NCBI GenBank assembly: GCA_002239025.1
Contig: MPNM01000023.1
Span: 1 to 44,716 of the forward strand
DNA: 44,716 nt
Direction of reading: 5' to 3'
DNA from: Chloroflexi bacterium bin125
GTDB taxonomy: Bacteria; Chloroflexota; Dehalococcoidia; Bin125
The notes below the pieces were generated by a model, which saw nothing but the letters and a program-made list of their open reading frames with translations, was not told where the DNA came from and made no database searches. Positions 23,588-32,832 of the stretch are shown in pieces. A program made the translations under genes and the position numbers. Position 1 is the first letter of the stretch, and the number at the start of each line of letters is the position of its first letter.

Positions 23588-25446
23588 TACTCTTCCCCAT
23601 CCTCGGCTCGCACTGGCACGGTAATCACGTGTCCCACGCGGACGTCACCATCTGACACGACGAGCTGCGCGCGATAGTCGCCGGGTGTCGTAGGCAGGTC
23701 CCAGAACTGCCAGCCACTGCCGCTGTTGCCGGAAAGCTCGCCGGCTTCGACGCTGAAGATGGGATCGAACAGAATCGCGTTGGGCAGGCGCAGGTCGGGA
23801 ATGCCTGCTTCGAAGAATGCAGCGATCGCCGGCCAGAGATTCGCATTTGCCGGGTCGGCGGATGCATTGCTGACGTATACGCCGCCCAGTTCATATTGTG
23901 AGACGACCTGCAAATGGAAGGCGGCACTGAAGCGATTGTGAAGCCAGATTGTCACCGCCGCTCCCGTCTGGTCGGGGTAAGTGAAACTCATAACGCGATT
24001 GACGTTGTCCCAGCGCAGGCCGCCAGATAGCGAGTCGAGCATGATCGAGTTGCCCTGGAGCGTCACGCGTTGGCCGGGCCGGTAGGGCCCAGGCTCGCGG
24101 ATGCTGAGCTCCGACGCGATGCCCAATGCGTCTCGCTGTGAGGTCTGACTGAATCCGGCTGATGTCCGCACCACCGCATTCGATCGAAGCGCCAGCAACA
24201 GCTTGTTCGATTGCACCCGTTGCAACAGCGTGGGCAACGATGCATCGATCGAAGCCTGGAAGATCGTCGGATCAAGCGGCGGCTCAATCACAATGAAATC
24301 GGCAGATGCTCCGAGCTGCGACAGGTCATAGGCGCCTTCACCGATCCCGCCGGAGGCGCTAATCGGGATGTGGACAGCCAGCCCGCGATCCTCACGGTGT
24401 AGCCGATCCGCCAGTTCACTGATAAACGATGTGAATTGCGATCGAAGCGCAGGCGAGACGTTTAGATAGTGAATGTCGACACCATCGTGAAGTCCGCTCT
24501 TGATCGCGTGTTGAATGTTGGCGATGTGCTGCCGTCGCAGGTTGTCGGAAGCCAAGATGTCGTTGACCAGTTCTGTCTGATCATCGGTCGCCGAGACTGT
24601 CGGCCAGACACTCTGTGTGGTCGCCGCCGCCGGCAGGTCGACCAGTCCCAGCAACGATCCGTCGCCGCCCGGTTGCCAACCGTCCGGATGCACGATCGTC
24701 AGTGAGCCGGACAGAATAGACTGAGGCTCTTCCCCTCGAGGCACCCGACCAGCGATCACGTCGCGGAACTGCAGACGCCGCAAGATCGCCAGGTTCTCAG
24801 GGACCTCGCTGAGTGCGATGCGGGCGGCGCTGCGATCACTGGTCAGCACGGCATCGCCGAGCCGAATCCAGTCCTCACCGTTCCAGGTGTACACACCAAG
24901 ATTGCGATCATCTTGCGTTGGATTGGTCAAGCTGAGCTGGAACTCGAATGGCCCAATCCGGCCGTCCGGCGCTTTGATTTCGTAGATCGGCGAGGCCGCA
25001 CCCAGCACGTCGGGAATTGGCGGCGCTTGCTCCATTAGTCGCGATTCGAACAGCACTGGCGCGGGCGCTCCGGCGGTTTCACCTGGAGTCAGGGACTGCG
25101 AATCGTCATCGGTATTGAAGCTGGTGTCGATGAGTCCTGGCTCGAAGAACAAAACGATCACTACAGCGACCAGCAGGGCCGCTATGAGCAGGATCAGCAT
25201 GATGCCCAGACCACGACCGCCCGATGGCGCTCTAGGGCGCCCCATCCCTGACCCTGGAGGACCAGGTTGCCGTACACGACGGGCCGGCGTCGGGACAGGA
25301 GGCGGAGGCTCTTCGGGAATTTGTTGGAATGGCGCGGGTTGCGGTGGACGACGGGCCCTTCGAGGACGATTCGCCGGTTGCTGCGGCGACTCTCCGATTC
25401 GTCGTACCGGTCGCGGCTGCCAGTCGCCGCCTGCCGGGGTCGTCAC
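23587..25446 (-). CDS. Membrane-anchored GH18-like protein lacking catalytic residues
   Basis: 619 residues: a proline/arginine-rich cytoplasmic N-terminus (1-78), one transmembrane helix (about 80-101), a beta-rich region (about 155-260) and a domain that resembles family 18 glycosidases such as spore YaaH proteins (about 295-560). At the catalytic site DGxDxDxE the protein has DGVDIHYL (321-328), so the last Asp and the proton-donor Glu are replaced by His and Leu. The downstream FTSFISELADRLH and ADFIVIEP match the fold. It may bind, rather than cut, glycans. GTG start at 25446 overlaps the protease stop by 4 nt (GTGA), placing it in the htrA-rsmD-coaD operon. Confidence 0.65.
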   Translation of the reverse strand: MTTPAGGDWQPRPVRRIGESPQQPANRPRRARRPPQPAPFQQIPEEPPPPVPTPARRVRQPGPPGSGMGRPRAPSGGRGLGIMLILLIAALLVAVVIVLFFEPGLIDTSFNTDDDSQSLTPGETAGAPAPVLFESRLMEQAPPIPDVLGAASPIYEIKAPDGRIGPFEFQLSLTNPTQDDRNLGVYTWNGEDWIRLGDAVLTSDRSAARIALSEVPENLAILRRLQFRDVIAGRVPRGEEPQSILSGSLTIVHPDGWQPGGDGSLLGLVDLPAAATTQSVWPTVSATDDQTELVNDILASDNLRRQHIANIQHAIKSGLHDGVDIHYLNVSPALRSQFTSFISELADRLHREDRGLAVHIPISASGGIGEGAYDLSQLGASADFIVIEPPLDPTIFQASIDASLPTLLQRVQSNKLLLALRSNAVVRTSAGFSQTSQRDALGIASELSIREPGPYRPGQRVTLQGNSIMLDSLSGGLRWDNVNRVMSFTYPDQTGAAVTIWLHNRFSAAFHLQVVSQYELGGVYVSNASADPANANLWPAIAAFFEAGIPDLRLPNAILFDPIFSVEAGELSGNSGSGWQFWDLPTTPGDYRAQLVVSDGDVRVGHVITVPVRAEDGEE

Positions 25447-26627
25447 GGCGCTCGCAAATCGGGGGCGATGCTGAGTCGATACTCCTCGCCGCCGCGGTGG
25501 ACATGGACAATGACCGGCACGTTGGGACGCAACGTCTTGAGCGCGTTCAGGAACGGAGTCTCGGCGTTGATCGCCACTCCATTGAGATTGCGCAGCACAT
25601 CTCCAGGCCTGATGCCTGCCCGGGCGAATGCGCCGAGGCGTTCCAACTCAATCAAGAATGATCCTTCGGTGACTTCCAGATCGAGCTGCACTGCTGCGGT
25701 CGGTGTCAGCAGACGCTCATTGATGACACCGAACGTGGGTCGCGGATAGAAGCCGTCCTCAGCGATGGCGCGCGCCACTTCCAGCACCGGATCGATCTGC
25801 ACGGCAAACCCAACGCCGTCGACGAAGTCGCCATCATGGGTCTCGCGCGCGATGACTGCGGTCATACCGATGATCTTGCCGTCCAGGTCAACAAGGATGC
25901 CTCCCGAGTTGCCATGATTGAGTGCCGCGTCCGTCTGGATCAGATTGTCCTGTTCGTAGCGCTCTCGGAAAAACGTCGTGTCAGGGTCGCTGACCACGCC
26001 GACCGTCACGGCGATCTCTTCTCCCAAAAGCGTATTGCCAATCGCGATCACCGTCTCACCGGCGTCGACGGTCTCTGTGCTGCCAAAACTTGGGACGATC
26101 AGTTCTGTGTCCGTCTCTTCAATGTTCACGCGAAGCACGGCCACATCCGAGAATGGACGGTCATCTCCAACGCGCTGGGCAGGTAGGCGTTCGTCGTTGG
26201 GCAGGATCACGGTGAAGCTGGTCATGCCCTCGAGGACGTGGGCCGCCGTCACGATGTGTCCCGCCTCGTCCAACACGAATCCGGTCGCCAGAGCAGCCGA
26301 GACCACGACCACGCCCTGGTCGTTCGTGCGCTCCGGCCCCTCAGCGTCAATCACAACAACCGACTGGGAGATTTGCGCGAAGATGTCGGCGACCTGACGG
26401 CGTTCGGTCGACATAGTGTCGTCAAGCTGCGAAGCGAGTTCTTCGGCCGACTGTTGCATCGCATGTTCGACCGCTTCGGCGACCGCCGACTCCACAGCCG
26501 AAGAGACGGCTGCGTTCAATTCCTCATCCGTTGTTTGGTCGTCAGAACCAACGATCAACACAACAACGGCGCCACATATTGCGCCGATCAAGGCCGAAAC
26601 GACGATGATTGTGAAAGTGTGACGCAC
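25443..26627 (-). CDS. htrA: HtrA/DegP-like membrane-anchored serine protease
   Basis: 394 residues with an N-terminal anchor (about 5-27), a coiled acidic linker (30-75), a trypsin-like domain with the triad H130 (VTAAHVL), D161 (SDVAVL) and S241 (GNSGG), and a C-terminal PDZ domain (about 290-390; AGIRPGDVLRNLNG). It belongs to the extracytoplasmic quality-control proteases. It is the first gene of a minus-strand operon with the GH18-like protein, rsmD and coaD. The start at 26627 sits about 110 nt from the divergent greA. Confidence 0.9.
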   Translation of the reverse strand: MRHTFTIIVVSALIGAICGAVVVLIVGSDDQTTDEELNAAVSSAVESAVAEAVEHAMQQSAEELASQLDDTMSTERRQVADIFAQISQSVVVIDAEGPERTNDQGVVVVSAALATGFVLDEAGHIVTAAHVLEGMTSFTVILPNDERLPAQRVGDDRPFSDVAVLRVNIEETDTELIVPSFGSTETVDAGETVIAIGNTLLGEEIAVTVGVVSDPDTTFFRERYEQDNLIQTDAALNHGNSGGILVDLDGKIIGMTAVIARETHDGDFVDGVGFAVQIDPVLEVARAIAEDGFYPRPTFGVINERLLTPTAAVQLDLEVTEGSFLIELERLGAFARAGIRPGDVLRNLNGVAINAETPFLNALKTLRPNVPVIVHVHRGGEEYRLSIAPDLRAP

Positions 26628-26737
26628 GTTACATCGATGCCTCAGTGCGTGAGGCGAATTTCTCGACCATGAATGCTATCGTAGCCTGCCATAAAGTTGT
26701 TCGACTTTGCGTAAGATTGAGCGGTCAGGCAGGACTC

Positions 26738-27217
26738 GTGGTACTCAGACGGTCGGTGCCAATCACAGCAGATGGTCTGCAGCGGTTGCGAAGCGAACTG
26801 GTCAAGCTGAAAGAACGCCGCCGCGAAGCGGCAGAGCTGATCCAGCAATCTCGCGAAGACTCGCCTGGTGCTCGCGACGAGGGCGACGGCAGCGAGACCA
26901 AGAACGAGCAAGCCTTCATTGAAGGACGAATTCGCGAGATTGAAGCTGTCATCTCAGCCGCCGAAGTAATCGATGAGCAGGAGATCCAGGGCTCCGATGT
27001 CGTCAGAGTGGGCTCGACTGTGACGGTACGGCCGTTGCCTAAACGAACAGACGTGGACTACCGGATCGTCGGGCCGGCCGAAGTTGATCCGAAGAATGGG
27101 TTCCTCTCCGACGAGTCGCCCGTGGGCAAGGCATTGTTGGGCGCGAAGGTCGGCGACACTGTGGAAGTCGCGACGCCGACCGGCGTGCGCAAGTTCAAGG
27201 TCAAGGCAATTTCGTAA
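26738..27217 (+). CDS. greA: Transcription elongation factor GreA-like protein with divergent tip
   Basis: About 159 residues from GTG 26738 (another GTG at 26759 is possible). The N-terminal coiled coil (ITADGLQRLRSELVKL ... FIEGRIREIEAVI) and the FKBP-like C-terminal domain (YRIVGPAEVDPKNGFLSDESPVGKALLGAKVGD) are clear GreA features; the factor rescues backtracked RNA polymerase by transcript cleavage. The loop at the coiled-coil tip, normally GDLSENAEY with two essential acidic residues, reads EDSPGARDEGDGSETKNEQ. It is still acidic but its spacing differs, so cleavage activity is uncertain. It is followed closely by lysS. Confidence 0.85.
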   Translation: MVLRRSVPITADGLQRLRSELVKLKERRREAAELIQQSREDSPGARDEGDGSETKNEQAFIEGRIREIEAVISAAEVIDEQEIQGSDVVRVGSTVTVRPLPKRTDVDYRIVGPAEVDPKNGFLSDESPVGKALLGAKVGDTVEVATPTGVRKFKVKAIS

Positions 27218-27223
27218 CCGCGT

Positions 27224-27277
27224 GCGGTCTCCCTGCGCAGCCTCTGTTCAACCTCAGAACGGCGGTCGGGAGACCGC
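27224..27277. terminator. Long-loop inverted repeat between greA and lysS
   Basis: GCGGTCTCCC (27224-27233) and GGGAGACCGC (27268-27277) form a perfect 10-bp stem with a 34-nt loop. It starts 6 nt after the greA stop. There is no T-tract, so it is not a standard intrinsic terminator; it could limit read-through or stabilise the greA mRNA. Confidence 0.3.
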
Positions 27278-27326
27278 TGACAGGCGTCGGTGCGCATAGC
27301 GCTCCGGCAGTCAGGGAGTGTCCAAA

Positions 27327-28874
27327 GTGAGTGCGACAGACTCCGAACCCATACCTGAGACGGTCGACACGCCGGAATCGGCAGCCGCCGAGAGCCGCCG
27401 TCTGCGCGAAATCATCTCCGAACGTCAGCGCAAGGCAGAGGTGCTGAGAGGCGAGGGTCTCGATCCATATCCGCCGCGGACCGGCAGAACGCATTCCATC
27501 GGCGAAGCCATCAATACGTTCGAGAATCACGAAGCGAAATCGCCCGATACAGACGGTCCGCGAGTGGCCCTCGCTGGACGGATCGCGGCGATGCGCAACA
27601 TGGGCCGGATCGCGTTCATCGATGTCGAGGACGACTCGGGCGGGATCCAGATCCTGGCGAGCAAGAAGGCGCTCGGAGACTCCTGGCCACTACTTGACGC
27701 ATTTGACCTCGGGGATTTCCTCGAAGCCTCCGGACCGCTGATTCGTTCCAGGCGCGGCGAGATTTCGGTCCAGGCCGACGCCGTATCGATGCTCGGCAAG
27801 ACGCTCAGGCCGCCGCCCGAGAAGTACCACGGCCTGCAGGACGTCGAAACCCGCTACCGCCAGCGCTATCTCGACCTGATTGCCAACGACGAAGCCAAGG
27901 AGATTCTCCGCGCACGCTCGCAAATCGTTTCGTCAATGCGACGGTTCATGGACAATCGAGGATTCCTGGAAGTCGAGACGCCGGTCTTGCAGTCCGAGGC
28001 CGGCGGTGCAGCGGCGCGTCCATTCCTCACGCATCTGAACGCGCTAGGCGAGCCGCGGCAACTGCGGATTGCTCTTGAGCTTCATCTCAAACGGCTGATC
28101 GTCGGTGGATTCGACAGCGTCTACGAAATCGGTCGCGTCTTCCGCAACGAGGGTGTCGGCAATCGCTGGAACCCCGAGTTCACGATGCTCGAAAGCTACG
28201 AGGCCTACACCGACTACCACGGCGTCGCCGAGATGGTCGAAGCGGCGCTCTCGTATGTCGCCACTGAGGTCACTGGTTCGTCAATCGTTCCCTGGCGCGA
28301 CGGCGAGATTGACTTCACGCCGCCGTTTGCCCGTGTGAAGATGGTTGACGCTGTCAAGCAACACGTGGGCGTCGACTTCCGCGACTATCCGACCGTTGAT
28401 GCGATGGAAGGGCTGTTGCGCGAGCACGGAGTCGGAATTCCGCCCGACGCCGGGTGGGGCAAACTCTTCGACGAGCTGGTCTCGGAGCGGGTCGAGCCGC
28501 ACCTGCAGCAACCGACGTTCCTGCTCGACTACCCAGTCGCGATCTCGCCGCTGGCCAAGCGGACAGAGTACGACGAGACGTTGGTCGAGCGTTTCGAGCT
28601 CTTCGTCGGGGGCTGGGAGTTGGCCAACGCCTACACCGAGCTCAACGATCCCGTCGATCAGCGTCAGCGCTTCGAGGAACAGCTCAAGCTCAAAGACGCC
28701 GGCGACGACGAGGCCGAACTCTTGGATGAAGACTTCATCATCGCGCTCGAACACGGGATGCCGCCAACCGGAGGTCTGGGCATGGGTATGGATCGCCTGG
28801 CAATGCTGCTAACCAACTCACAGTCAATCCGCGACGTGATCCTCTTCCCGCAGATGCGCAAGCTGTCGGGCTAG
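27327..28874 (+). CDS. lysS: Lysyl-tRNA synthetase, class II
   Basis: 515 residues from GTG 27327, chosen because AGGGAG (27313-27318) lies 8 nt upstream and would overlap the alternative GTG at 27318. An N-terminal disordered extension leads into the OB-fold anticodon-binding domain (VALAGRIAAMRNMGRIAFIDVED), then class II motif 1 (FLEVETPVLQ), motif 2 (FRNEGVGNRWNPEFTMLESYEAY) and motif 3 (GLGMGMDRLAML). It charges tRNA-Lys. A greA-lysS pairing is common in bacteria. Confidence 0.97.
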   Translation: MSATDSEPIPETVDTPESAAAESRRLREIISERQRKAEVLRGEGLDPYPPRTGRTHSIGEAINTFENHEAKSPDTDGPRVALAGRIAAMRNMGRIAFIDVEDDSGGIQILASKKALGDSWPLLDAFDLGDFLEASGPLIRSRRGEISVQADAVSMLGKTLRPPPEKYHGLQDVETRYRQRYLDLIANDEAKEILRARSQIVSSMRRFMDNRGFLEVETPVLQSEAGGAAARPFLTHLNALGEPRQLRIALELHLKRLIVGGFDSVYEIGRVFRNEGVGNRWNPEFTMLESYEAYTDYHGVAEMVEAALSYVATEVTGSSIVPWRDGEIDFTPPFARVKMVDAVKQHVGVDFRDYPTVDAMEGLLREHGVGIPPDAGWGKLFDELVSERVEPHLQQPTFLLDYPVAISPLAKRTEYDETLVERFELFVGGWELANAYTELNDPVDQRQRFEEQLKLKDAGDDEAELLDEDFIIALEHGMPPTGGLGMGMDRLAMLLTNSQSIRDVILFPQMRKLSG

Positions 28875-28972
28875 GCACCCGTTACGCGACCGTCGTAGCA
28901 CGGCAGTGAGGCAGTGGCTCCGGACCTGTCGACGCTTCGAGCGCACAGACGAAGTTAGCCTCAGTGTTCGTT

Positions 28973-28993
28973 GCCCCGTGTCAAGCATGGGGC
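28973..28993. terminator. Hairpin between convergent lysS and CoA-transferase genes
   Basis: GCCCCGTG-TCAAG-CATGGGGC makes an 8-bp stem (one G-T pair) with a 5-nt loop, centred in the gap between two convergent genes. It may end transcription from both sides, though neither side carries a clear T-run. Confidence 0.4.
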
Positions 28994-29017
28994 GTCGGAG
29001 ACAGATGCTGAAGCGAC

Positions 29018-30307
29018 TCAGATCGCATCACGCGTGACACCCGACTCTACTAGCACGTCGATCTCCGATTCTTCGAATCCGAGTTCCCCGAGAATCTCAC
29101 GTGTCTCACTCGCAAACGGCTTCGTGGCGGAGGGCTGCCGGAATCCGGCCTTGTCCAACGCGACCGGCGGCGCGAGGGTTCTCACTGTGCCGATCTGTGG
29201 GTGTTCCAGGTCGTAGAGCATGTCGTTGGCGGTTGCCTGGGGGTCATCCAGGATTTCGAAGGGCAGCAACACTCGCGACGCCGGGACTCCTGCCTCGGCC
29301 AGGGTTGCTTCCCATTCGGCGGTTGTGCGCTCCGACATGCGCTGCTCGGCGGATCTCTGGAGATTGGCGTAGTAATCCTCGCTATCGACCTCGTCACCGG
29401 CATGGGGGTCCGACAGGCCGATCGCCTCGATGAACAACGCTCGCAGCCGGCGGCTGCCACAGGCGATCGCCAGCCAGCCGTCGGCCGTCGTGTAGGTGCG
29501 GAAGTAGATGTCGGCCATCGTCCGCGCTCGAGCCGACGGCTGCGCCGCGCGTTGGTCGTCATAGCTGGCGCCTCGTTCGCGTAGACCGGCTAGCCGTTCT
29601 CTCGATTCGTCATGGATTGGTCCGTCGACCGATTCCACTCGCATCATCTGATTGTTGTTCAGTGTCATCGAGGCCTGCATCAGCGATGCATGCACCTCGC
29701 CGCCTTTGCCGGTCTTCGTGCGTCGCAGCAATGCCGAGGCGACTCCAAATGAGAGCGACATCGCCGCCATGTAGTCGGCGCTGACCGGGTCGCCGCTCAT
29801 CGGGCGACCATCAAGCTGACGGCCGTTGGCGACCATCAGGCCGCTGCGCGCCTGGACAACGATGTCCATCCCGGCGAGCCCGGCGTCGGGACCGTAGCGG
29901 CCGAATGGCGTCACCGTGGCAATCACGAGTCGGGGATACTTCTCGCGCAGCGTGTCGGCGTCAAGACCGATTTGAGCTGCCAGGCCAGGCCGGAAGTTCA
30001 TCATTGCCACGTCGGCACGACTCAGCAGTGCGTCGATGATCGCCGGAGCGTCGTCGTGGCGCAGGTGCAATGGCAGTGAGCGTTTGCCCCGGTTACGCGA
30101 GAGGTAGATGCGCGACTCCATCGGCGCGAGCTGCGCCAGGCGACGCGTTGGGTCGCCTTCCAGCGACTCAATCTTGATTACTTCTGCGCCACCCTCGGAC
30201 AGCAGTTGCGCCGCGAACGGCACGGCGACGAACTGTCCAAACTCCACAACCCGAATACCGTCGAACGGCTGCTCGCTGACTGCATCCTCTGAGACATCAC
30301 TGGGCAT
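29018..30307 (-). CDS. CaiB/BaiF family class III CoA-transferase
   Basis: About 429 residues from the ATG at 30305-30307 (MPSDVSEDAV); an upstream in-frame ATG at 30328 would add seven. FDGIRVVEFGQFVAVPFAAQLLSEGGAEVIKIE is the typical N-terminal Rossmann-like start, with DPTRR, NRGKRSLPLHL, NFRPGLAAQIGLD, GMDIVVQARSGLM (the aspartate here is the likely active-site residue) and GEVHASLMQASM. Such enzymes move CoA between carboxylic acids, often in breakdown of aromatic, terpenoid or carnitine-type compounds. The substrate cannot be predicted. It is divergent from priA, with the promoters in about 70 nt. Confidence 0.88.
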   Translation of the reverse strand: MPSDVSEDAVSEQPFDGIRVVEFGQFVAVPFAAQLLSEGGAEVIKIESLEGDPTRRLAQLAPMESRIYLSRNRGKRSLPLHLRHDDAPAIIDALLSRADVAMMNFRPGLAAQIGLDADTLREKYPRLVIATVTPFGRYGPDAGLAGMDIVVQARSGLMVANGRQLDGRPMSGDPVSADYMAAMSLSFGVASALLRRTKTGKGGEVHASLMQASMTLNNNQMMRVESVDGPIHDESRERLAGLRERGASYDDQRAAQPSARARTMADIYFRTYTTADGWLAIACGSRRLRALFIEAIGLSDPHAGDEVDSEDYYANLQRSAEQRMSERTTAEWEATLAEAGVPASRVLLPFEILDDPQATANDMLYDLEHPQIGTVRTLAPPVALDKAGFRQPSATKPFASETREILGELGFEESEIDVLVESGVTRDAI

Positions 30308-30381
30308 CCGGTACTCGCCTTCATCCACCGTTGACTGGTCGCGCTGGGAGTGACGCTAGCACCGGCGCGACAATACGCACT

Positions 30382-32832
30382 ATGACCGATGAGATTCGAT
30401 ACGCCGAAATCGCGGTGCTCAATGGCAGCCCGCAGCGCGGAGCGTTCACGTATGCCGTCCCTGCCGACCTGGAGATCCGGCGCGGCATGTCGGTTGTCGT
30501 GCCCTGGCGCACGCAGTGGGCTCTCGGCATCGTCCTGGAGGTGTCCTCCGAGTCGGAAGTGACCAGTCCTCGACCTATCAGCCACGTGCTCGATGCGTCG
30601 GTGTTGCTCAGCCAGCAGCAACTTGAACTCGCGTCGTGGCTCGCCGCCGAGTACCTGGCCCCGATTTCCGCATGCGTATCCCTGTTTCTGCCGCCGGGCA
30701 CACCAACGAGACCACGCCAGTCGGCGTCGACGTTTCGATCGATCACGCCGGCAGCGCCGACAGTACCGAAGCGACTAGAACTTTCCATAACGGATCAGCA
30801 GCTTCGAGAACTCATCGATACACGGCCAATGAGCAAACCCTCGCGACCTGCGCAACTTCTGCTGCTGTTGAGCGATGGCGACGTGGCGATCACCGACGCC
30901 GCACGGACGCTCGGTGGTACCAGGGCGCTGGATGCGTGGTTGGATTCAACGTTGTTGGCCATCCGTCGAGGTGATTTTGTTCGTCTGGCCATCGATCCGA
31001 AAGAGGCTCGGCAAGCTGCGAATTCGCTGCGCCGTACGGCGGCGGAACGAAGGCAACTTGCATTGCTGAGACTTCTTGCTTCGGGTGATGTGGATGAAGC
31101 GGAAGCGAAACGAGTGTGTGAGGCAACGGAAGCTGACATCGCCGCACTCGAGCACACGGGAGTGGTCCGGCGTCGGGCTGTGGTCACAACGGAATCGTCC
31201 GCCTCGCCGATTCCTGCACCTAGGTTGACCGGAGACCAACAGGACGCCACCGACGTGATAACTCGAGCTCTTGAAGCTGGCCAGGGTGAGACGTTCCTGC
31301 TCCACGGGGTCACAGGAAGCGGCAAGACGGAGGTCTATCTGGCAGCCGCCGAACAAGCGCTTGCGACGGGTGGCGGAGTGATTGTGCTCGTCCCCGAGAT
31401 CGCGCTCGCGCCGCAGACCATCGCTCGATTCGAAGCGCGATTCCCGGGACAAGTCGCCGTGCGCCATTCGGGACTGTCGCGTAGCGAATCACGCGAACAG
31501 TGGCGACAGGTGGCAACGGGTGAGAAACGTGTCGTCGTGGGCGCTCGCTCGGCATTGTTTGGACCGATGCAGGACCTCGCACTGGTCATCGTCGACGAAG
31601 AGCACGAGTGGACCTACAAGCAAACCGATCCGCAACCGCGATATCACGCTGGCGCGGTTGCGCGAGAAATGGCGCACCGCTGGCGAGTGGTCGCAGTGCT
31701 CGGCTCCGCGACGCCGGACATCGTCTCGATGTCGGCAGCGCGGTCGGGCCAGAGCAAGCTGCTGAAGTTGCCCGACCGCATCCAATCGGGCGCCGGAAAA
31801 CCAATCGTCATTCCACAGCCGACTGTCGATGTTGTCGACATGCGCGATGAGTTGGTGGCTGGCGTACGTTCGGTATTCAGTCGCGAGCTCGATGCGGCAA
31901 TTTCGGAGGCGCTAGTGCGTGATGAACAAGTGCTGCTCTTTCTCAATCGACGCGGCATGTCGGCGCTTGTCTGCCGCGCCTGCGGTGAGGCCGTTGGATG
32001 CAGGCGCTGCGACATTTCCATGACCCTGCACCGACCCGGGCCATTCCTCCAGTGCCACGAGTGCGGCGAGCGGCAATCGGTACCTGCGCTGTGTCCCACC
32101 TGCGACGATCCGCGCATCGGGGCCATGAGTTTCGGTACGGCCCAGTTGGAAGCGGAGGTCCGTCGCCGATGGGGCGAGGTGCCAATCACACGCTGGGATC
32201 GCGATACGTCTTCGTCCAGCGAATCGCATGAGTCCTTGCTCAAGGAGTTTGCCGAGGGACGCTCGCAGGTTCTGATCGGCACACAGATGATCGCCAAGGG
32301 ACTCGACCTGCCTCGCGTCACCGTCGCCGGAGTGGTCAATGCTGATCTGTCGTTGCGCGAGTCGGACTACATGGCCTCGGAGCGGACGTTTCAGCTGCTG
32401 TCGCAGGTAGCGGGTCGCGCAGGAAGAGGCGCGCTGGGCGGTCGGGTGATCGTGCAGACATACGCGCCGGACCACTTCGCCGTCGTCGCAGCGGCCGCGC
32501 ACGACTACGAAGCCTTCTACAGACATGAGATGAGCCTGCGCGCGACCCTGGACTATCCGCCCTACGGCCGACTGGCACGCCTGACGGTGTCGCGATCCTC
32601 AGCCGCTGAGGCGATTCAGGAGGCGGACCGAGTCGTCCGAGAGCTAGTCGCCCTGAGAGCAAGCGAGCCGGGGGCGGCCGGGGATGTGATAGGACCGGCC
32701 CCTGCCAATCCAGCGCGCCGCCGCAACCAGTGGCGACGGCAGGTCCTGCTCAAAGGAGATAATCCGGCAGTGCTGCTCTCAAGGCTGGACCTTGGACGCG
32801 GGTGGTCCGTCGATATTGACCCGGTTGGCTAG
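30382..32832 (+). CDS. priA: Primosomal protein N', replication restart helicase
   Basis: 816 residues. The N-terminal 3'-DNA-binding domain, Walker A GVTGSGKTEVY, VPEIALAPQT, the DEEH box (VDEEHEWTYKQ), LGSATPD, the paired zinc-binding cysteines (CRACGEAVGCRRC, CHECG, CPTC), GTQMIAKGLDLP and QVAGRAGRG are all present. PriA reloads DnaB at stalled forks. The ATG at 30382 fits the conserved start (YAEIAVLNGSPQRGAFTY). Its TAG stop lies on the same CTAG as the stop of the convergent permease. Confidence 0.97.
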   Translation: MTDEIRYAEIAVLNGSPQRGAFTYAVPADLEIRRGMSVVVPWRTQWALGIVLEVSSESEVTSPRPISHVLDASVLLSQQQLELASWLAAEYLAPISACVSLFLPPGTPTRPRQSASTFRSITPAAPTVPKRLELSITDQQLRELIDTRPMSKPSRPAQLLLLLSDGDVAITDAARTLGGTRALDAWLDSTLLAIRRGDFVRLAIDPKEARQAANSLRRTAAERRQLALLRLLASGDVDEAEAKRVCEATEADIAALEHTGVVRRRAVVTTESSASPIPAPRLTGDQQDATDVITRALEAGQGETFLLHGVTGSGKTEVYLAAAEQALATGGGVIVLVPEIALAPQTIARFEARFPGQVAVRHSGLSRSESREQWRQVATGEKRVVVGARSALFGPMQDLALVIVDEEHEWTYKQTDPQPRYHAGAVAREMAHRWRVVAVLGSATPDIVSMSAARSGQSKLLKLPDRIQSGAGKPIVIPQPTVDVVDMRDELVAGVRSVFSRELDAAISEALVRDEQVLLFLNRRGMSALVCRACGEAVGCRRCDISMTLHRPGPFLQCHECGERQSVPALCPTCDDPRIGAMSFGTAQLEAEVRRRWGEVPITRWDRDTSSSSESHESLLKEFAEGRSQVLIGTQMIAKGLDLPRVTVAGVVNADLSLRESDYMASERTFQLLSQVAGRAGRGALGGRVIVQTYAPDHFAVVAAAAHDYEAFYRHEMSLRATLDYPPYGRLARLTVSRSSAAEAIQEADRVVRELVALRASEPGAAGDVIGPAPANPARRRNQWRRQVLLKGDNPAVLLSRLDLGRGWSVDIDPVG

